From the NCBI GenBank assembly GCA_030740295.1, contig JASLXP010000216.1, positions 1-49,734 of the forward strand: a stretch of 49,734 nt of DNA, written 5' to 3'. Positions 25,457-33,817 of this stretch are shown one piece after another. Position numbers and translations under genes: made by a program. The notes below the pieces were generated by a model. The model was not told the origin of the DNA and searched no databases. It saw only the letters and a program-made list of their open reading frames with translations. The DNA comes from Planctomycetota bacterium (GTDB lineage: Bacteria; Planctomycetota; PUPC01; JACPCR01). Within the stretch, counting starts at the first letter, position 1; every line of letters starts with the position of its first letter.

Positions 25457-26809
25457 TCAGTCCATGAGCCGCGGGTTGTATTGCCCCGGGCCGTGGCGGT
25501 AGCGGCAGAACGCGCCTTCCTTAAACGGCGCTGGCGTGTAAATGTAAACAGTGGTCGATGTTGGATCCCAGAGGACGAGTTCCTCGCGGTCATCTCCGCA
25601 GATGTCAGCGGGGATGCAGTGATAGAAGCCCATGCGGTGGATGTCTCCTCCGTTGGGTGGCGGCAGGCCGGGCAGTTCGATGGACGTCTGGTCTTCCACA
25701 TTCCACAGAAGGCCGCCGTTGTAAAGCAGCGCTGGCTTGTTGTGTCCGTGCCAGTAGACAGCCTCCATACCGACGTTTGTGGGTGATTCGTTCACTTTGA
25801 AACGAGTGACCACTTTCCCGGTCGCGCTGCTGACGACCAGGACGTCCGGGTTGTGTCCGTTCCAGCGGATGGCCATCTCCGGGCCGGGATGCTCAGACAG
25901 AAAATCAGCGACCCGCGCCTCCTGTCCATGCGGCACTTCATCTTCGCCGAGTTTGAGAATGACGTTCCCGTGTTCATCCATCACATGCCCGGCCGCAGAG
26001 CAGATGGCTCTCGATTTCCCGTCATCCCATTCGGTGATGGCGACCGAATCCATGTTCGGGCCGAGTTTCCTTTCCCAGAGCGGCTTCCCCTGGGAGTCCA
26101 GAAGGAAGTAACCGCCGTTTAACTCATCGACGCCGTCGCCATTGATATCGCCCACGGCAGGAATGTAGGCCGGGCACTGCGAGTAGCGGAACCACTTGCT
26201 GGTGTATGTCCAGAGCACCTCCAGTTCTTCGTCGAGCGCCACGTAGGTATCGCCGAGCTTGACGACGATATCGCGAGGAGTGTCCGTACCACGGAAGTTG
26301 GCGATAAGAAGGCGCTGGTGCACCCAATTGGCGCCCGCGGGATCTTTGCGGCGTCGGATCGTGATCTCCTGCGGGGCGGCTTCCCGAATGACCTTACCTG
26401 TTCGTCCGTCGCGTATCTGGATGACCACGTCGTCCATAGATTGCCAGTCGCTCTGTTGTCCATCCTTCGGTCGATGCCAGAAACAGATGACGTCTGCCGC
26501 GCCGTCTCCGGTCATATCGTGCAGAGCCACCGACATGGGCCTCGACGGCTGATTGCCTCCTTCGCCGACATTCCAGAGGACGTTGCCATCGATATCGAAG
26601 GCACCCAGAAAGCAGGGCTTCATGCCACCACGATGCGCCCCCTCCGGCGCCCCGTGGTTGCACCGATAGACCAGAAAGTCGCACCGGCCATCGCCAGTGA
26701 GATCGCCGATGCGAATGTCGCCGCCGAAGGTGTGGCCGTTACTCGTCGTCTGCAGCGATTCGGGGATGTCGATGCGGCGATAAAGGACGGGCTCGGCGAT
26801 GGTTGACAT
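25457..26809 (-). CDS. FG-GAP beta-propeller, resembling PL11 rhamnogalacturonan lyases
   Basis: 450 residues if it starts at MSTIAEPVLYRRIDIPESLQ (26809). The frame is open to 26938, but the extra 43 residues do not look like protein and no ribosome binding site precedes either start, so the N-terminus is uncertain. Calcium-loop repeats include DLTGDGRCDFLVYRC, DMTGDGAADVICFW, DINGDGVDELNGGYFLL and DICGDDREELVLWDP. HGQEARVADFLSEHPGPEMA followed by VVSSATGKVV, and a C-terminal GQYNPRLMD, recall PL11 lyases, where an HGD-type motif begins a propeller blade. No signal peptide is visible, which is odd for a lyase. Sister protein at 36508-37755. It is divergent from the radical SAM gene. Confidence 0.65.
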   Translation of the reverse strand: MSTIAEPVLYRRIDIPESLQTTSNGHTFGGDIRIGDLTGDGRCDFLVYRCNHGAPEGAHRGGMKPCFLGAFDIDGNVLWNVGEGGNQPSRPMSVALHDMTGDGAADVICFWHRPKDGQQSDWQSMDDVVIQIRDGRTGKVIREAAPQEITIRRRKDPAGANWVHQRLLIANFRGTDTPRDIVVKLGDTYVALDEELEVLWTYTSKWFRYSQCPAYIPAVGDINGDGVDELNGGYFLLDSQGKPLWERKLGPNMDSVAITEWDDGKSRAICSAAGHVMDEHGNVILKLGEDEVPHGQEARVADFLSEHPGPEMAIRWNGHNPDVLVVSSATGKVVTRFKVNESPTNVGMEAVYWHGHNKPALLYNGGLLWNVEDQTSIELPGLPPPNGGDIHRMGFYHCIPADICGDDREELVLWDPTSTTVYIYTPAPFKEGAFCRYRHGPGQYNPRLMD

Positions 26810-27122
26810 GACAGGGATGGAAAGGAAAGGAGAAACAGTGGCAGAGCCCTGATGTACCTGATTAGCGTAGCGGCGGCATCCGGCCGGAGAAACCGGCGTC
26901 GAAACGCTGCCGCTGTCTGCAAGGCCACGCCGTGGCAATGCAGCCTGGGAACCGAGGGAGTCCTTGACCGGAATGGAAGGTACCTTACTATCGGATTTCG
27001 GACCAGATCTGAATGAAAAAAAATCGATCTGAACCAGGCTTCGATGCCTCAGGAACTCCAGGGCTCACCCGTTGTCTCTTTGGCTAGAGCTCTTTTGGCT
27101 GACGGTATTGTCGGAGGACAAG
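26810..27122. other. Divergent intergenic region (likely promoters both ways)
   Basis: 313 bp between the propeller gene (minus) and the radical SAM gene (plus). It contains an A-rich stretch (AAAAAAAATC near 27017) and no convincing gene. No -10/-35 pair can be named with confidence. Confidence 0.4.
27113..27117 (+). promoter_or_regulatory. Ribosome binding site fixing the radical SAM start
   Basis: GGAGG five bases before the ATG at 27123. It favours that start over an ATG at 27072, which would add residues that do not resemble the family. Confidence 0.8.
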
Positions 27123-28196
27123 ATGGGGAAGTTGGACAACAAGGACGGCTTCAACAGTGGCCAGCGTGAGCAGCCACTGACCTACTACATCCTGATGCTC
27201 ACGTGGCGATGCAGCGCGGCCTGTCCGCACTGCTGCTGGGGCTCACATCCGAAGCGTGAAGGGCTGATGACCGCGGAAGACGCTCTGCCGTACCTCGAGC
27301 AGGCCCACGCACTGCCGGTAAGGGCCAAGACCATCAACTTCACCGGCGGCGAGGTCGGGCTCTACTTTGATCATCTGGTGGACATCCTGGAACAGGCGGC
27401 CTCACGAAATCTGTCCGGCCCCTACCGCGTGGAGACGAACGGCTTCTACTGCACCAGTCTGGATGGCGCACTGGACAAATTCCGAACTCTCAAGCGTCTG
27501 AACGTGCGCGGCCTCGACCTGACCCAGGACCCGTTCCACCTGCCCTTTGTCCCCTTCGAGTGCATGACCATCGCGCTCGAAGCGGCGCGTCAGGTATTCG
27601 GCGCGGAAAAGGTGAACCATTACGGGCGCTTCGATGAGTTGCGAGCCTACTACGAGGAGCACGGCACTCTCGACGGCTGTCCCGCTGCGGATACACAGGA
27701 GCACGCCATGACCAGGAGTGTCCTTCACGTGGGCAGGGCCGCGAGCTGTATCGCTCCACTCCGCGCTGAAACTGCCGTGGAAGATCTGCCATGGAGTTGC
27801 CATAACCTGAAGGCCGGCTGGACCCTCGATCCCCGGCTGACCAATCAGATCAGCATCCTTCCGGAAGGGGTGGTGACCCCCGGAGCGTGCACCGGTCTGG
27901 TCATCGGCGATGCCCGACGAGAGCCGGTCGAGCACATCCTCTCTCGGCCTGTGGCCGAACAGCACCCCCTGATTCGAACTTTGATTGAGAAGGGCCCCCG
28001 CGGTCTGATCCCCGAGTTTCTCGAGGCTGGAGGACGGCTGCGAGGAAAATACGCGTCCGTCTGTCATCTATGCTGGGAAGTGCGCATCTTCTTGAAGGAC
28101 AGGTATCCGGAAGTCTTAATACCTGCGCACCTCTATGATGACGACCCGCAACGCGTTGAGAAGGGCAAACAGTTGGTGGGATGGGTCGAATCGTAG
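27123..28196 (+). CDS. Radical SAM protein with SPASM-like C-terminus
   Basis: 357 residues. WRCSAACPHCCWGS at 28-41 gives the CxxxCxxC signature (Cys30, 34, 37) that binds the SAM [4Fe-4S] cluster; TINFTGGEVGL shortly after is the GGE motif. The C-terminal third carries SCHNL, ISILPEGVVTPGACTGLVIG and VCHLCWEVRIFL. The last two look like the SPASM/twitch pattern (P-x-G-x-V-x-P-x-x-C, then a late CxxC) and may bind an auxiliary cluster. Such enzymes often modify peptides or proteins, sometimes sugars. No obvious peptide substrate gene adjoins it; the downstream neighbours are a glycosidase-like protein and an FG-GAP protein after a MITE-like element. No membrane or signal segment. Reaction unknown. 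Confidence 0.85.
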   Translation: MGKLDNKDGFNSGQREQPLTYYILMLTWRCSAACPHCCWGSHPKREGLMTAEDALPYLEQAHALPVRAKTINFTGGEVGLYFDHLVDILEQAASRNLSGPYRVETNGFYCTSLDGALDKFRTLKRLNVRGLDLTQDPFHLPFVPFECMTIALEAARQVFGAEKVNHYGRFDELRAYYEEHGTLDGCPAADTQEHAMTRSVLHVGRAASCIAPLRAETAVEDLPWSCHNLKAGWTLDPRLTNQISILPEGVVTPGACTGLVIGDARREPVEHILSRPVAEQHPLIRTLIEKGPRGLIPEFLEAGGRLRGKYASVCHLCWEVRIFLKDRYPEVLIPAHLYDDDPQRVEKGKQLVGWVES

Positions 28197-28207
28197 GTAC
28201 GAGCTGG

Positions 28208-28474
28208 CAGTTTCGTTCGTAGAAAGTCGGTCGCTACGTTTTTCGCCCCAAAGGGGCAGTCACATATCAGCCCAGGGCAACGCCCTGGGTTGTCAGAAAT
28301 GTCTCGGCCTGAGCCCTGAAAGGGCGAAACATATGCTTGTGCTCCAATTGCTTGTGGCGCCCTTTCAGCTATGTCTGATTCCCCTACTCTCTCCCAGGGC
28401 TTTGCCCTGGGCTGGTATGTTTTGGCCTTTCAGGCCGGAACTCGGTCGGTTTCGACTTTTTACGAACGAATCTG
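28208..28474. mobile_element. MITE-like element with terminal inverted repeats and internal hairpins
   Basis: 267 bp. The ends pair: CAGTTTCGTTCGTAGAAAGT (28208 on) against the reverse complement of the right end (28453-28474), 20 of 22 bases. Inside are CCCAGGGC-AAC-GCCCTGGG (28271-28289), CCCAGGGC-TTT-GCCCTGGG (28393-28411), and the pair CTGAAAGGGCG / CGCCCTTTCAG. It reads like the short intergenic palindromic elements frequent in PVC genomes and encodes nothing recognisable. It separates the radical SAM gene from the next plus-strand gene and fills most of the 399-bp gap. Confidence 0.7.
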
Positions 28475-28595
28475 CTAGCTAGTCTGTTGGCTCTTTTTCA
28501 GCAGGCTGGCAAAGCAGCTTGGCGCTACGATGACACACGCACACAGCGTTGAGTTCTCATAGGAAATCCTGATCGTATTAGGGAGCTAAAAACCA

Positions 28596-31016
28596 ATGAA
28601 CAGTGAACGCATTCTGGCCCGAGCACAGGCGCGCTCATGCTCGGCGCGTCACATCGACCAGTTTGACCGGGCAGATGTGATGTCACGGCTTTACTCCCGG
28701 CAGGATGTTCAGTCGGACTTCATGATCATAGAGCAACCGTCCAGGCCAACGGCGGATACAAGTTTTGATGTCTGCAGCGATGGCGACACGCTGTTTCTCT
28801 CCGTTCTGTTTTGGGAAACCGCTCCCGAGACGGGGAAGAACTGGCAGGGGGTGCCTGAATTGACTGGTAACAATTCGGTGGAAGTCATCTTCTGCCCTCA
28901 TGATGACAGTATTGGGTTCCTCCAATTCGGGGCCGGCCCCGCCACGGTGAAATGGTTTCTGCCTCACTGGCCGTATCGTGACCGGCGGTCGAATCTGGCG
29001 GCGTTGGAACCCCAATGGGAAGTGACGTGGCATACCGAACACATGGGGGAAGACGTGGCTCGCTTCGCTTTCCTGTCTTTCCCGCTTAAGGCCATCGTTC
29101 CAGAAAGCCACCGCGGCAGCATCGGGTTCAACGTCATGCGATGCCAACTCGGAGCCACCATGGGGTTGACCGAGAACGCCACCTGGTCACATGCCAGCGG
29201 CAACGGCTTTTCGGATGCCACGGGGATTGGACGGCTCCACTTGACTCCGCAGGAGCCGGAGGACGAAGCGAAGCCGGAACTCCTGAGTTCTCTGCCGGCA
29301 GTGGAAGGATTCCAACTGCAGATGACCTATGACTTCGCGGATGAGCTTGGCAATGGACCTTACTCTCCGGAAGTTCTGCGCGAAGAATTCCGCACCCTCA
29401 AACAGCATGGTTTCGGTCGGATCTACTGGCTGGACCATCCGTGGTGGGTCAAGTACCTGTCGGATTCAGCCGGGGCCGGCACGTCTGCGATGTCATGGGT
29501 GAAGTTTGCCAACGAGACGTACCAGGCGTTCGGCGGAGATGTCGTACCAGTTGCCGTGCAGATGGCTCACGAGGAAGGCATGGAGTTCTTCACCGTCATC
29601 AAGCCTTACGATCTTCATTGTAGCGGGGCGACGAGACCCCTCGGCGACAGCGTCTGTCGTGACGCGCCTCGGGTGCTGTCAGGCTATGCAGCCGCCTCGG
29701 AGCCGCTCGTGGCCGCGCATCCCGAGTTTTCATTCCGGCGCAATCCGCAGTGGTTGGACAGAGGACCCGAGGAGCCGATCTCCACGCTGACCCTTTTTGC
29801 CGACAACGACGCTCCCCTGCCTTTTGCGCCGGAGAATGTTGAGCTGTTCAGCAGTGATGACAATGTTACTTACACGCGTAGTGAAGGCGCACGTGCTATC
29901 GGGGAGATTGTGGAGAGGCCCCGCTATGAATGGAGCCCGGCAGGGAAACTCCGAATGGATGGCGCCGAAAGCGTTCGCTGCATCCGCTTCGAAGGGCTCA
30001 GGCTGAAGGCGCGGTATTTTGCCGTGAGGTTCCCAGAAGCGGAAGCGCCCGGGGCTTTTGGTAACCGGCGGTTCCTGCTGGCGGAACTCGAGGCGGGTGG
30101 CAACCCGTGCGCGACAACGCTTTCGTTCGCGCCCCGCTCCGGAGACGGCGGTGGCGCAGACTTCCGGTCCACGGGTTTTGAATTTGATCGCGTCGGGACC
30201 GGGGGCGGATGGAGCAACAGCAGCGAGTGGATCGAGATAAGGAGTCTCCTGGCGCCGGGATCGGTGCTGGGCATCGCGGCCGGACAGGACGAGTACCTGG
30301 TGGGGATGTTAGAGCCGGGCTTTCCCGAGGTCAGGCGATATTGGCTGGAGAATCATGTTCAGCGGGCGATCGACATGGGAGCCGACGGGCTCGACGTGCG
30401 TATTGCCCACCATCACAATTGCGGAGAATGGCTTTCCTACGCCTTTGCCGAACCGGTGCTGGAGGAGTTCCAACGGCGGTTCGGGCGGATGCCGGACGCC
30501 AAAGCAGAGGATTACACTGCCGTGCGACGAATCCGCGGCGAGTTCCACACTGCGTTTCTGCGAGAGGCCAAGGCACTACTGTCTGCCGCTGGGTTAAAAC
30601 TCGAAGCACACGCTGAGGCCCGAATGGCAGTTCCGCCTGAATGCGACATCTACACTCAGATCCACTGGGACTGTGCAACCTGGATTGATGAAGGAATCGT
30701 GGATGGCGTCAACCTGAAATACCTGGCCCCCTTCAGTCCTTTTGTGCAGCATGAGATCATGCCACGGGCACGCAAGCGGGGGATCCCCGTCCATGTGATC
30801 AGCCATTGCGGCGAGCCGCGGGGCGGGCCTCGGGCGCCGGAGTTAACCGCGGATCTATACGACGCCACCCGCATCGCCGGCCTCAACGGCGTGAATCTGT
30901 ACGAGGCATGGCTTTACCTGCGGACGACACCCAGGGGCGAATCGGTAGTGCGGGGTTCTTCGGCTGGTATTTTCGAAGCGCTTCTGGACCGCGTGGAAAC
31001 TTGGGCTCGAAAATGA
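28596..31016 (+). CDS. Glycosidase-like protein: CBM9-like domain plus TIM barrel with inserted discoidin-like domain
   Basis: 806 residues, ATG preceded by GGGAG. There is no signal peptide. The first ~245 residues resemble a CBM9/DOMON sandwich (TSFDVCSDGDTLFLSVLFWE, NNSVEVIFCPHDDSIG, FAFLSFPLKAIVP). From about 250 a barrel begins (QMTYDFADELGNGPYSPEVL, GFGRIYWLDHPWW, VPVAVQMAHEEGMEFFTVIK). Around 400-560 a beta-rich stretch ending in ARYFAVRFPEAE..RRFLLAELE looks like an F5/8 type C insertion. The barrel resumes with DMGADGLDVRIAHHHNCGEW and LKLEAHAEARMAVPPECDIY, where Glu and Asp could be catalytic. Candidate glycoside hydrolase of an unassigned family. Its stop codon overlaps the next start (ATGA), so the two proteins are coupled and probably work together. 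Confidence 0.6.
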   Translation: MNSERILARAQARSCSARHIDQFDRADVMSRLYSRQDVQSDFMIIEQPSRPTADTSFDVCSDGDTLFLSVLFWETAPETGKNWQGVPELTGNNSVEVIFCPHDDSIGFLQFGAGPATVKWFLPHWPYRDRRSNLAALEPQWEVTWHTEHMGEDVARFAFLSFPLKAIVPESHRGSIGFNVMRCQLGATMGLTENATWSHASGNGFSDATGIGRLHLTPQEPEDEAKPELLSSLPAVEGFQLQMTYDFADELGNGPYSPEVLREEFRTLKQHGFGRIYWLDHPWWVKYLSDSAGAGTSAMSWVKFANETYQAFGGDVVPVAVQMAHEEGMEFFTVIKPYDLHCSGATRPLGDSVCRDAPRVLSGYAAASEPLVAAHPEFSFRRNPQWLDRGPEEPISTLTLFADNDAPLPFAPENVELFSSDDNVTYTRSEGARAIGEIVERPRYEWSPAGKLRMDGAESVRCIRFEGLRLKARYFAVRFPEAEAPGAFGNRRFLLAELEAGGNPCATTLSFAPRSGDGGGADFRSTGFEFDRVGTGGGWSNSSEWIEIRSLLAPGSVLGIAAGQDEYLVGMLEPGFPEVRRYWLENHVQRAIDMGADGLDVRIAHHHNCGEWLSYAFAEPVLEEFQRRFGRMPDAKAEDYTAVRRIRGEFHTAFLREAKALLSAAGLKLEAHAEARMAVPPECDIYTQIHWDCATWIDEGIVDGVNLKYLAPFSPFVQHEIMPRARKRGIPVHVISHCGEPRGGPRAPELTADLYDATRIAGLNGVNLYEAWLYLRTTPRGESVVRGSSAGIFEALLDRVETWARK

Positions 31017-33748
31017 CCCCCGACTGCAAAGCTTGGACACAGAGCGGATTCGAAGACTTCTCACGAGGCCGTTTCGACGACGGCGGCGCCAATCTCTATG
31101 TGAATGCCAACGGCGTCATCGAGACCGTTTACCGGACGGATCTGAACAACGACGGCTATCCCGACCTCGTGCTGGCAAACACGCATGGCTACATCGAGCG
31201 CGCACCAACGTTGATCTACAAGCGGGACGGCAAGTCCGATGGCGGGTGGCGCAAAGAGGAACTGCCGCACGACAGCGGTTGGATGTCCCGGATCGTTGAC
31301 GTCGACGGTGACGGCTACCCCGACCTGATCGTGGTCAACGGCGAAAACGGGGTCACCTCCGAACTGGATTCATACGTGTACTGGGGAGGTCCGAACGGCC
31401 TCACGGGCGACCGCACGGACTTGGCTACGGCAGGCGCCTACGACGTGGCGGCGCTCGACCTCGAGGGGAGCCGTCTGAAGGATCTCATTTTCGGCACGGC
31501 GTGGGTAGACCACCACAATCCGGGGCAGCCGATGGCCATGCGCGCTTTCCGCCAGATCCGACCCCGCCAGTTCGAAGATGTCACCGAAGAATACGGGCTG
31601 ATCGGCTGTGCCACTACGTCACTGGCGGCTGCGGACCTTACTGGCAACGGCTTTCCTGACCTGGTTCTCTCGAACTACCGCAAGGAGTTCGAATATGAAA
31701 CGGACTCTTTTGTCTACCGGGGGACTGCAGACGGCTTTGACACCGAATCGCCTCTGCGGCTTCCGGGTCATTACTCGCTCTATGTGCGCCTGGCCGACCT
31801 GAACGGGGACGGGCGGGATGAAATCATTCTGAGCGGCGGCGATCAGGTCCGGATCTACTGGAATCGGGATGGCGAGTTCGATGCGAATGATCGGACGATC
31901 ATTGAGTCCGTGGGATTCACGACCATGTTCTGCCAGGGAGCCCTTCATTGCGACGTCGCTGATGTAGATGGCGACGGCCGCAACGAATTGCTGGTGGCGA
32001 CAATGAAGGGGATCGAAATCCGGTCCCCGGACGCTCTGCATGAAGTCTCGCCGTTGCTGCCTCTGGAGTATGCCAGTTGGGTTCATGCAGCGGACCTCGA
32101 CGGGGACGGCCGACCGGAGATTGTTGCCAGCCGATACGAAAACGGCGTCACCTACGAGACGAACTCCGCCATTTTCTGGAATTCCGCGAACGGGTTCTCA
32201 CAGGATCGTGTGACGCTGCTTCCGACTGCCGGGGCGATGGGAACTACGGCCGGCGATCTGGACGGGGACGGCCGACCCGAGGTCATCTTCACGAACACGC
32301 TCCTGGGCCCGGCCCAGGACTGGCCGGGCCTGCCCGCTTACGTGTACCTCAGCAAAGACGGGCCCGAGTACGGCGCCGATCATCGTCTGGAGTTGCCCAC
32401 GTCAGGTGGCTACGGCTCCGCCGTGGCTGACCTCAATCTCGATGGTTATGCGGACATCGTCTTGCTCTCCGGGTCGCACACGCTGCGCGTCTTCCCCGGC
32501 GGACCGGACGGTCCCCGTGCAGACCACTCTCTCGATCTGCAGCATCCCGCCTCTGGCACTCAGTCCTGCATCATGGCGGTTCATGCCGCGGACTTTAATC
32601 GCGACGGATTCCTGGACCTGCTGGCGTTGGCCCTGACCTATGACGACAGACCCGAGACCATGGCCGCTTCCTCCATCATCTTTTTTGGATCGGCAGACGG
32701 CTTCTCCCAGGACCGGTCTCAGATTGTGCCGACCTATTGTGGCGGGAACGGGGTCGTCGGTGATTTCAACAGGAACGGCTACCTCGACATCATTGTGGGC
32801 GACAAGCGCGGTCACCTGACGATCTTCCTCGGCGGCCCGGAGGGCTTCTCTGCCGAACGCACCAGGAAGGTCATCATGAACGTTCCCACGACCGGTCACA
32901 TCAATGCCGCTGATCTGACCCGGAACGGTTGGCTCGATCTGGTGATCGGCGTCGGCAGCCATTATCGCAGAGCGCAGGAATCGATCATTGTGCTCTACGG
33001 CGGCCCGGACGGCTACGCTATCGAAAACTCACAGACCTACGCAGGCGGCTTTTCTCCGGGCAACACCGGGATCGGTGATTTCAACAACGACGGCTATCTG
33101 GAGATCGCCGTGCCTGGATATTCTTCCGCAACAGATCGCGTACTGCCGGTCCAGATCTTCGGCGGGGACGGGGGCGGAGCCGGCCCCGTCAGTTTCGACA
33201 TGCCGCTGCAACAACTGCCTGCCGAAGCGCCGTCCGCGGTCACGCCTGTCGATCTCAATCTCAATGGCTGGACAGATCTCGTGGTGACCTGTCACCGCGA
33301 TAACATCGGACACCAGGTCGACTCCCTGATCTACTGGAACGGCCCGGAAGGCTTCAGTCCGGAGCGCGCGACCCGCCTGCCGGGACTGGGCCCGCACAGA
33401 GCCGGCGCCCGGGACTTCGGCAACGCCTACACCCGCGAGCCCCTGGAGCGGTACATCTCAGCGCCTTGCGATTTGCAGGGACGGAAGCCAACCCGGATCA
33501 ACTGGGACGCGGACGTCCCCGAACCCACGGAACTGACATTCCAGTTACGCTGGGCCGGCAGCGAAGCCGGGCTAGAAAAAGCGCGGTGGTGTGGACCCGA
33601 CGGTGAAGGAACATCCTACCGTGACTCCGGCCAGGCGATTCGGGACGTACCCGCCTCAGCCGAATGGCTGCAGTATCGGGCCACATTTCTCCATCGCAAC
33701 GGCGCCCGTTCCCCGCAACTGAAGGAGGTGCGGATCGATCATGCTTAG
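31013..33748 (+). CDS. FG-GAP/VCBS repeat protein with 13 repeats and no signal peptide
   Basis: 911 residues from the ATG overlapping the previous stop codon. The frame is open back to 30806, but that stretch lies inside the neighbouring gene and is out of frame with it. Thirteen D-x-[ND]-x-[DN]-G calcium loops occur roughly every 50-60 residues, for example DLNNDGYPDLVLAN, DVDGDGYPDLIVVNG, DLNGDGRDEIILSGG, DLDGDGRPEIVAS, DFNRNGYLDIIVGD and DLNLNGWTDLVVTC. That number suggests two seven-bladed propellers in tandem, one blade being degenerate. The last ~100 residues form a separate beta-domain (LTFQLRWAGSEAGLEKARW). FG-GAP proteins are usually exported; this one has no leader, and nor does its coupled partner. 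Binding role assumed. Confidence 0.8.
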   Translation: MTPDCKAWTQSGFEDFSRGRFDDGGANLYVNANGVIETVYRTDLNNDGYPDLVLANTHGYIERAPTLIYKRDGKSDGGWRKEELPHDSGWMSRIVDVDGDGYPDLIVVNGENGVTSELDSYVYWGGPNGLTGDRTDLATAGAYDVAALDLEGSRLKDLIFGTAWVDHHNPGQPMAMRAFRQIRPRQFEDVTEEYGLIGCATTSLAAADLTGNGFPDLVLSNYRKEFEYETDSFVYRGTADGFDTESPLRLPGHYSLYVRLADLNGDGRDEIILSGGDQVRIYWNRDGEFDANDRTIIESVGFTTMFCQGALHCDVADVDGDGRNELLVATMKGIEIRSPDALHEVSPLLPLEYASWVHAADLDGDGRPEIVASRYENGVTYETNSAIFWNSANGFSQDRVTLLPTAGAMGTTAGDLDGDGRPEVIFTNTLLGPAQDWPGLPAYVYLSKDGPEYGADHRLELPTSGGYGSAVADLNLDGYADIVLLSGSHTLRVFPGGPDGPRADHSLDLQHPASGTQSCIMAVHAADFNRDGFLDLLALALTYDDRPETMAASSIIFFGSADGFSQDRSQIVPTYCGGNGVVGDFNRNGYLDIIVGDKRGHLTIFLGGPEGFSAERTRKVIMNVPTTGHINAADLTRNGWLDLVIGVGSHYRRAQESIIVLYGGPDGYAIENSQTYAGGFSPGNTGIGDFNNDGYLEIAVPGYSSATDRVLPVQIFGGDGGGAGPVSFDMPLQQLPAEAPSAVTPVDLNLNGWTDLVVTCHRDNIGHQVDSLIYWNGPEGFSPERATRLPGLGPHRAGARDFGNAYTREPLERYISAPCDLQGRKPTRINWDADVPEPTELTFQLRWAGSEAGLEKARWCGPDGEGTSYRDSGQAIRDVPASAEWLQYRATFLHRNGARSPQLKEVRIDHA

Positions 33749-33817
33749 AGATCAGGGCGAAGGTGAGGATGCCAACGCCACGAACCGCGGACCATGGACC
33801 TGACAAATGGAGATATC

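Noticed and set aside
26810..26938. 43-residue extension of the propeller at 25457
   Set aside because: The residues look like non-coding DNA and there is no supporting ribosome binding site, though the alternative start is also weak.
28281..28474. Short open frames within the MITE-like element read as small proteins
   Set aside because: They translate palindromic DNA and occur in a repeat of a kind widespread in such genomes.
30806..31012. Upstream extension of the 13-repeat FG-GAP protein
   Set aside because: It lies in a different frame inside the preceding gene; the ATGA overlap gives a better start.
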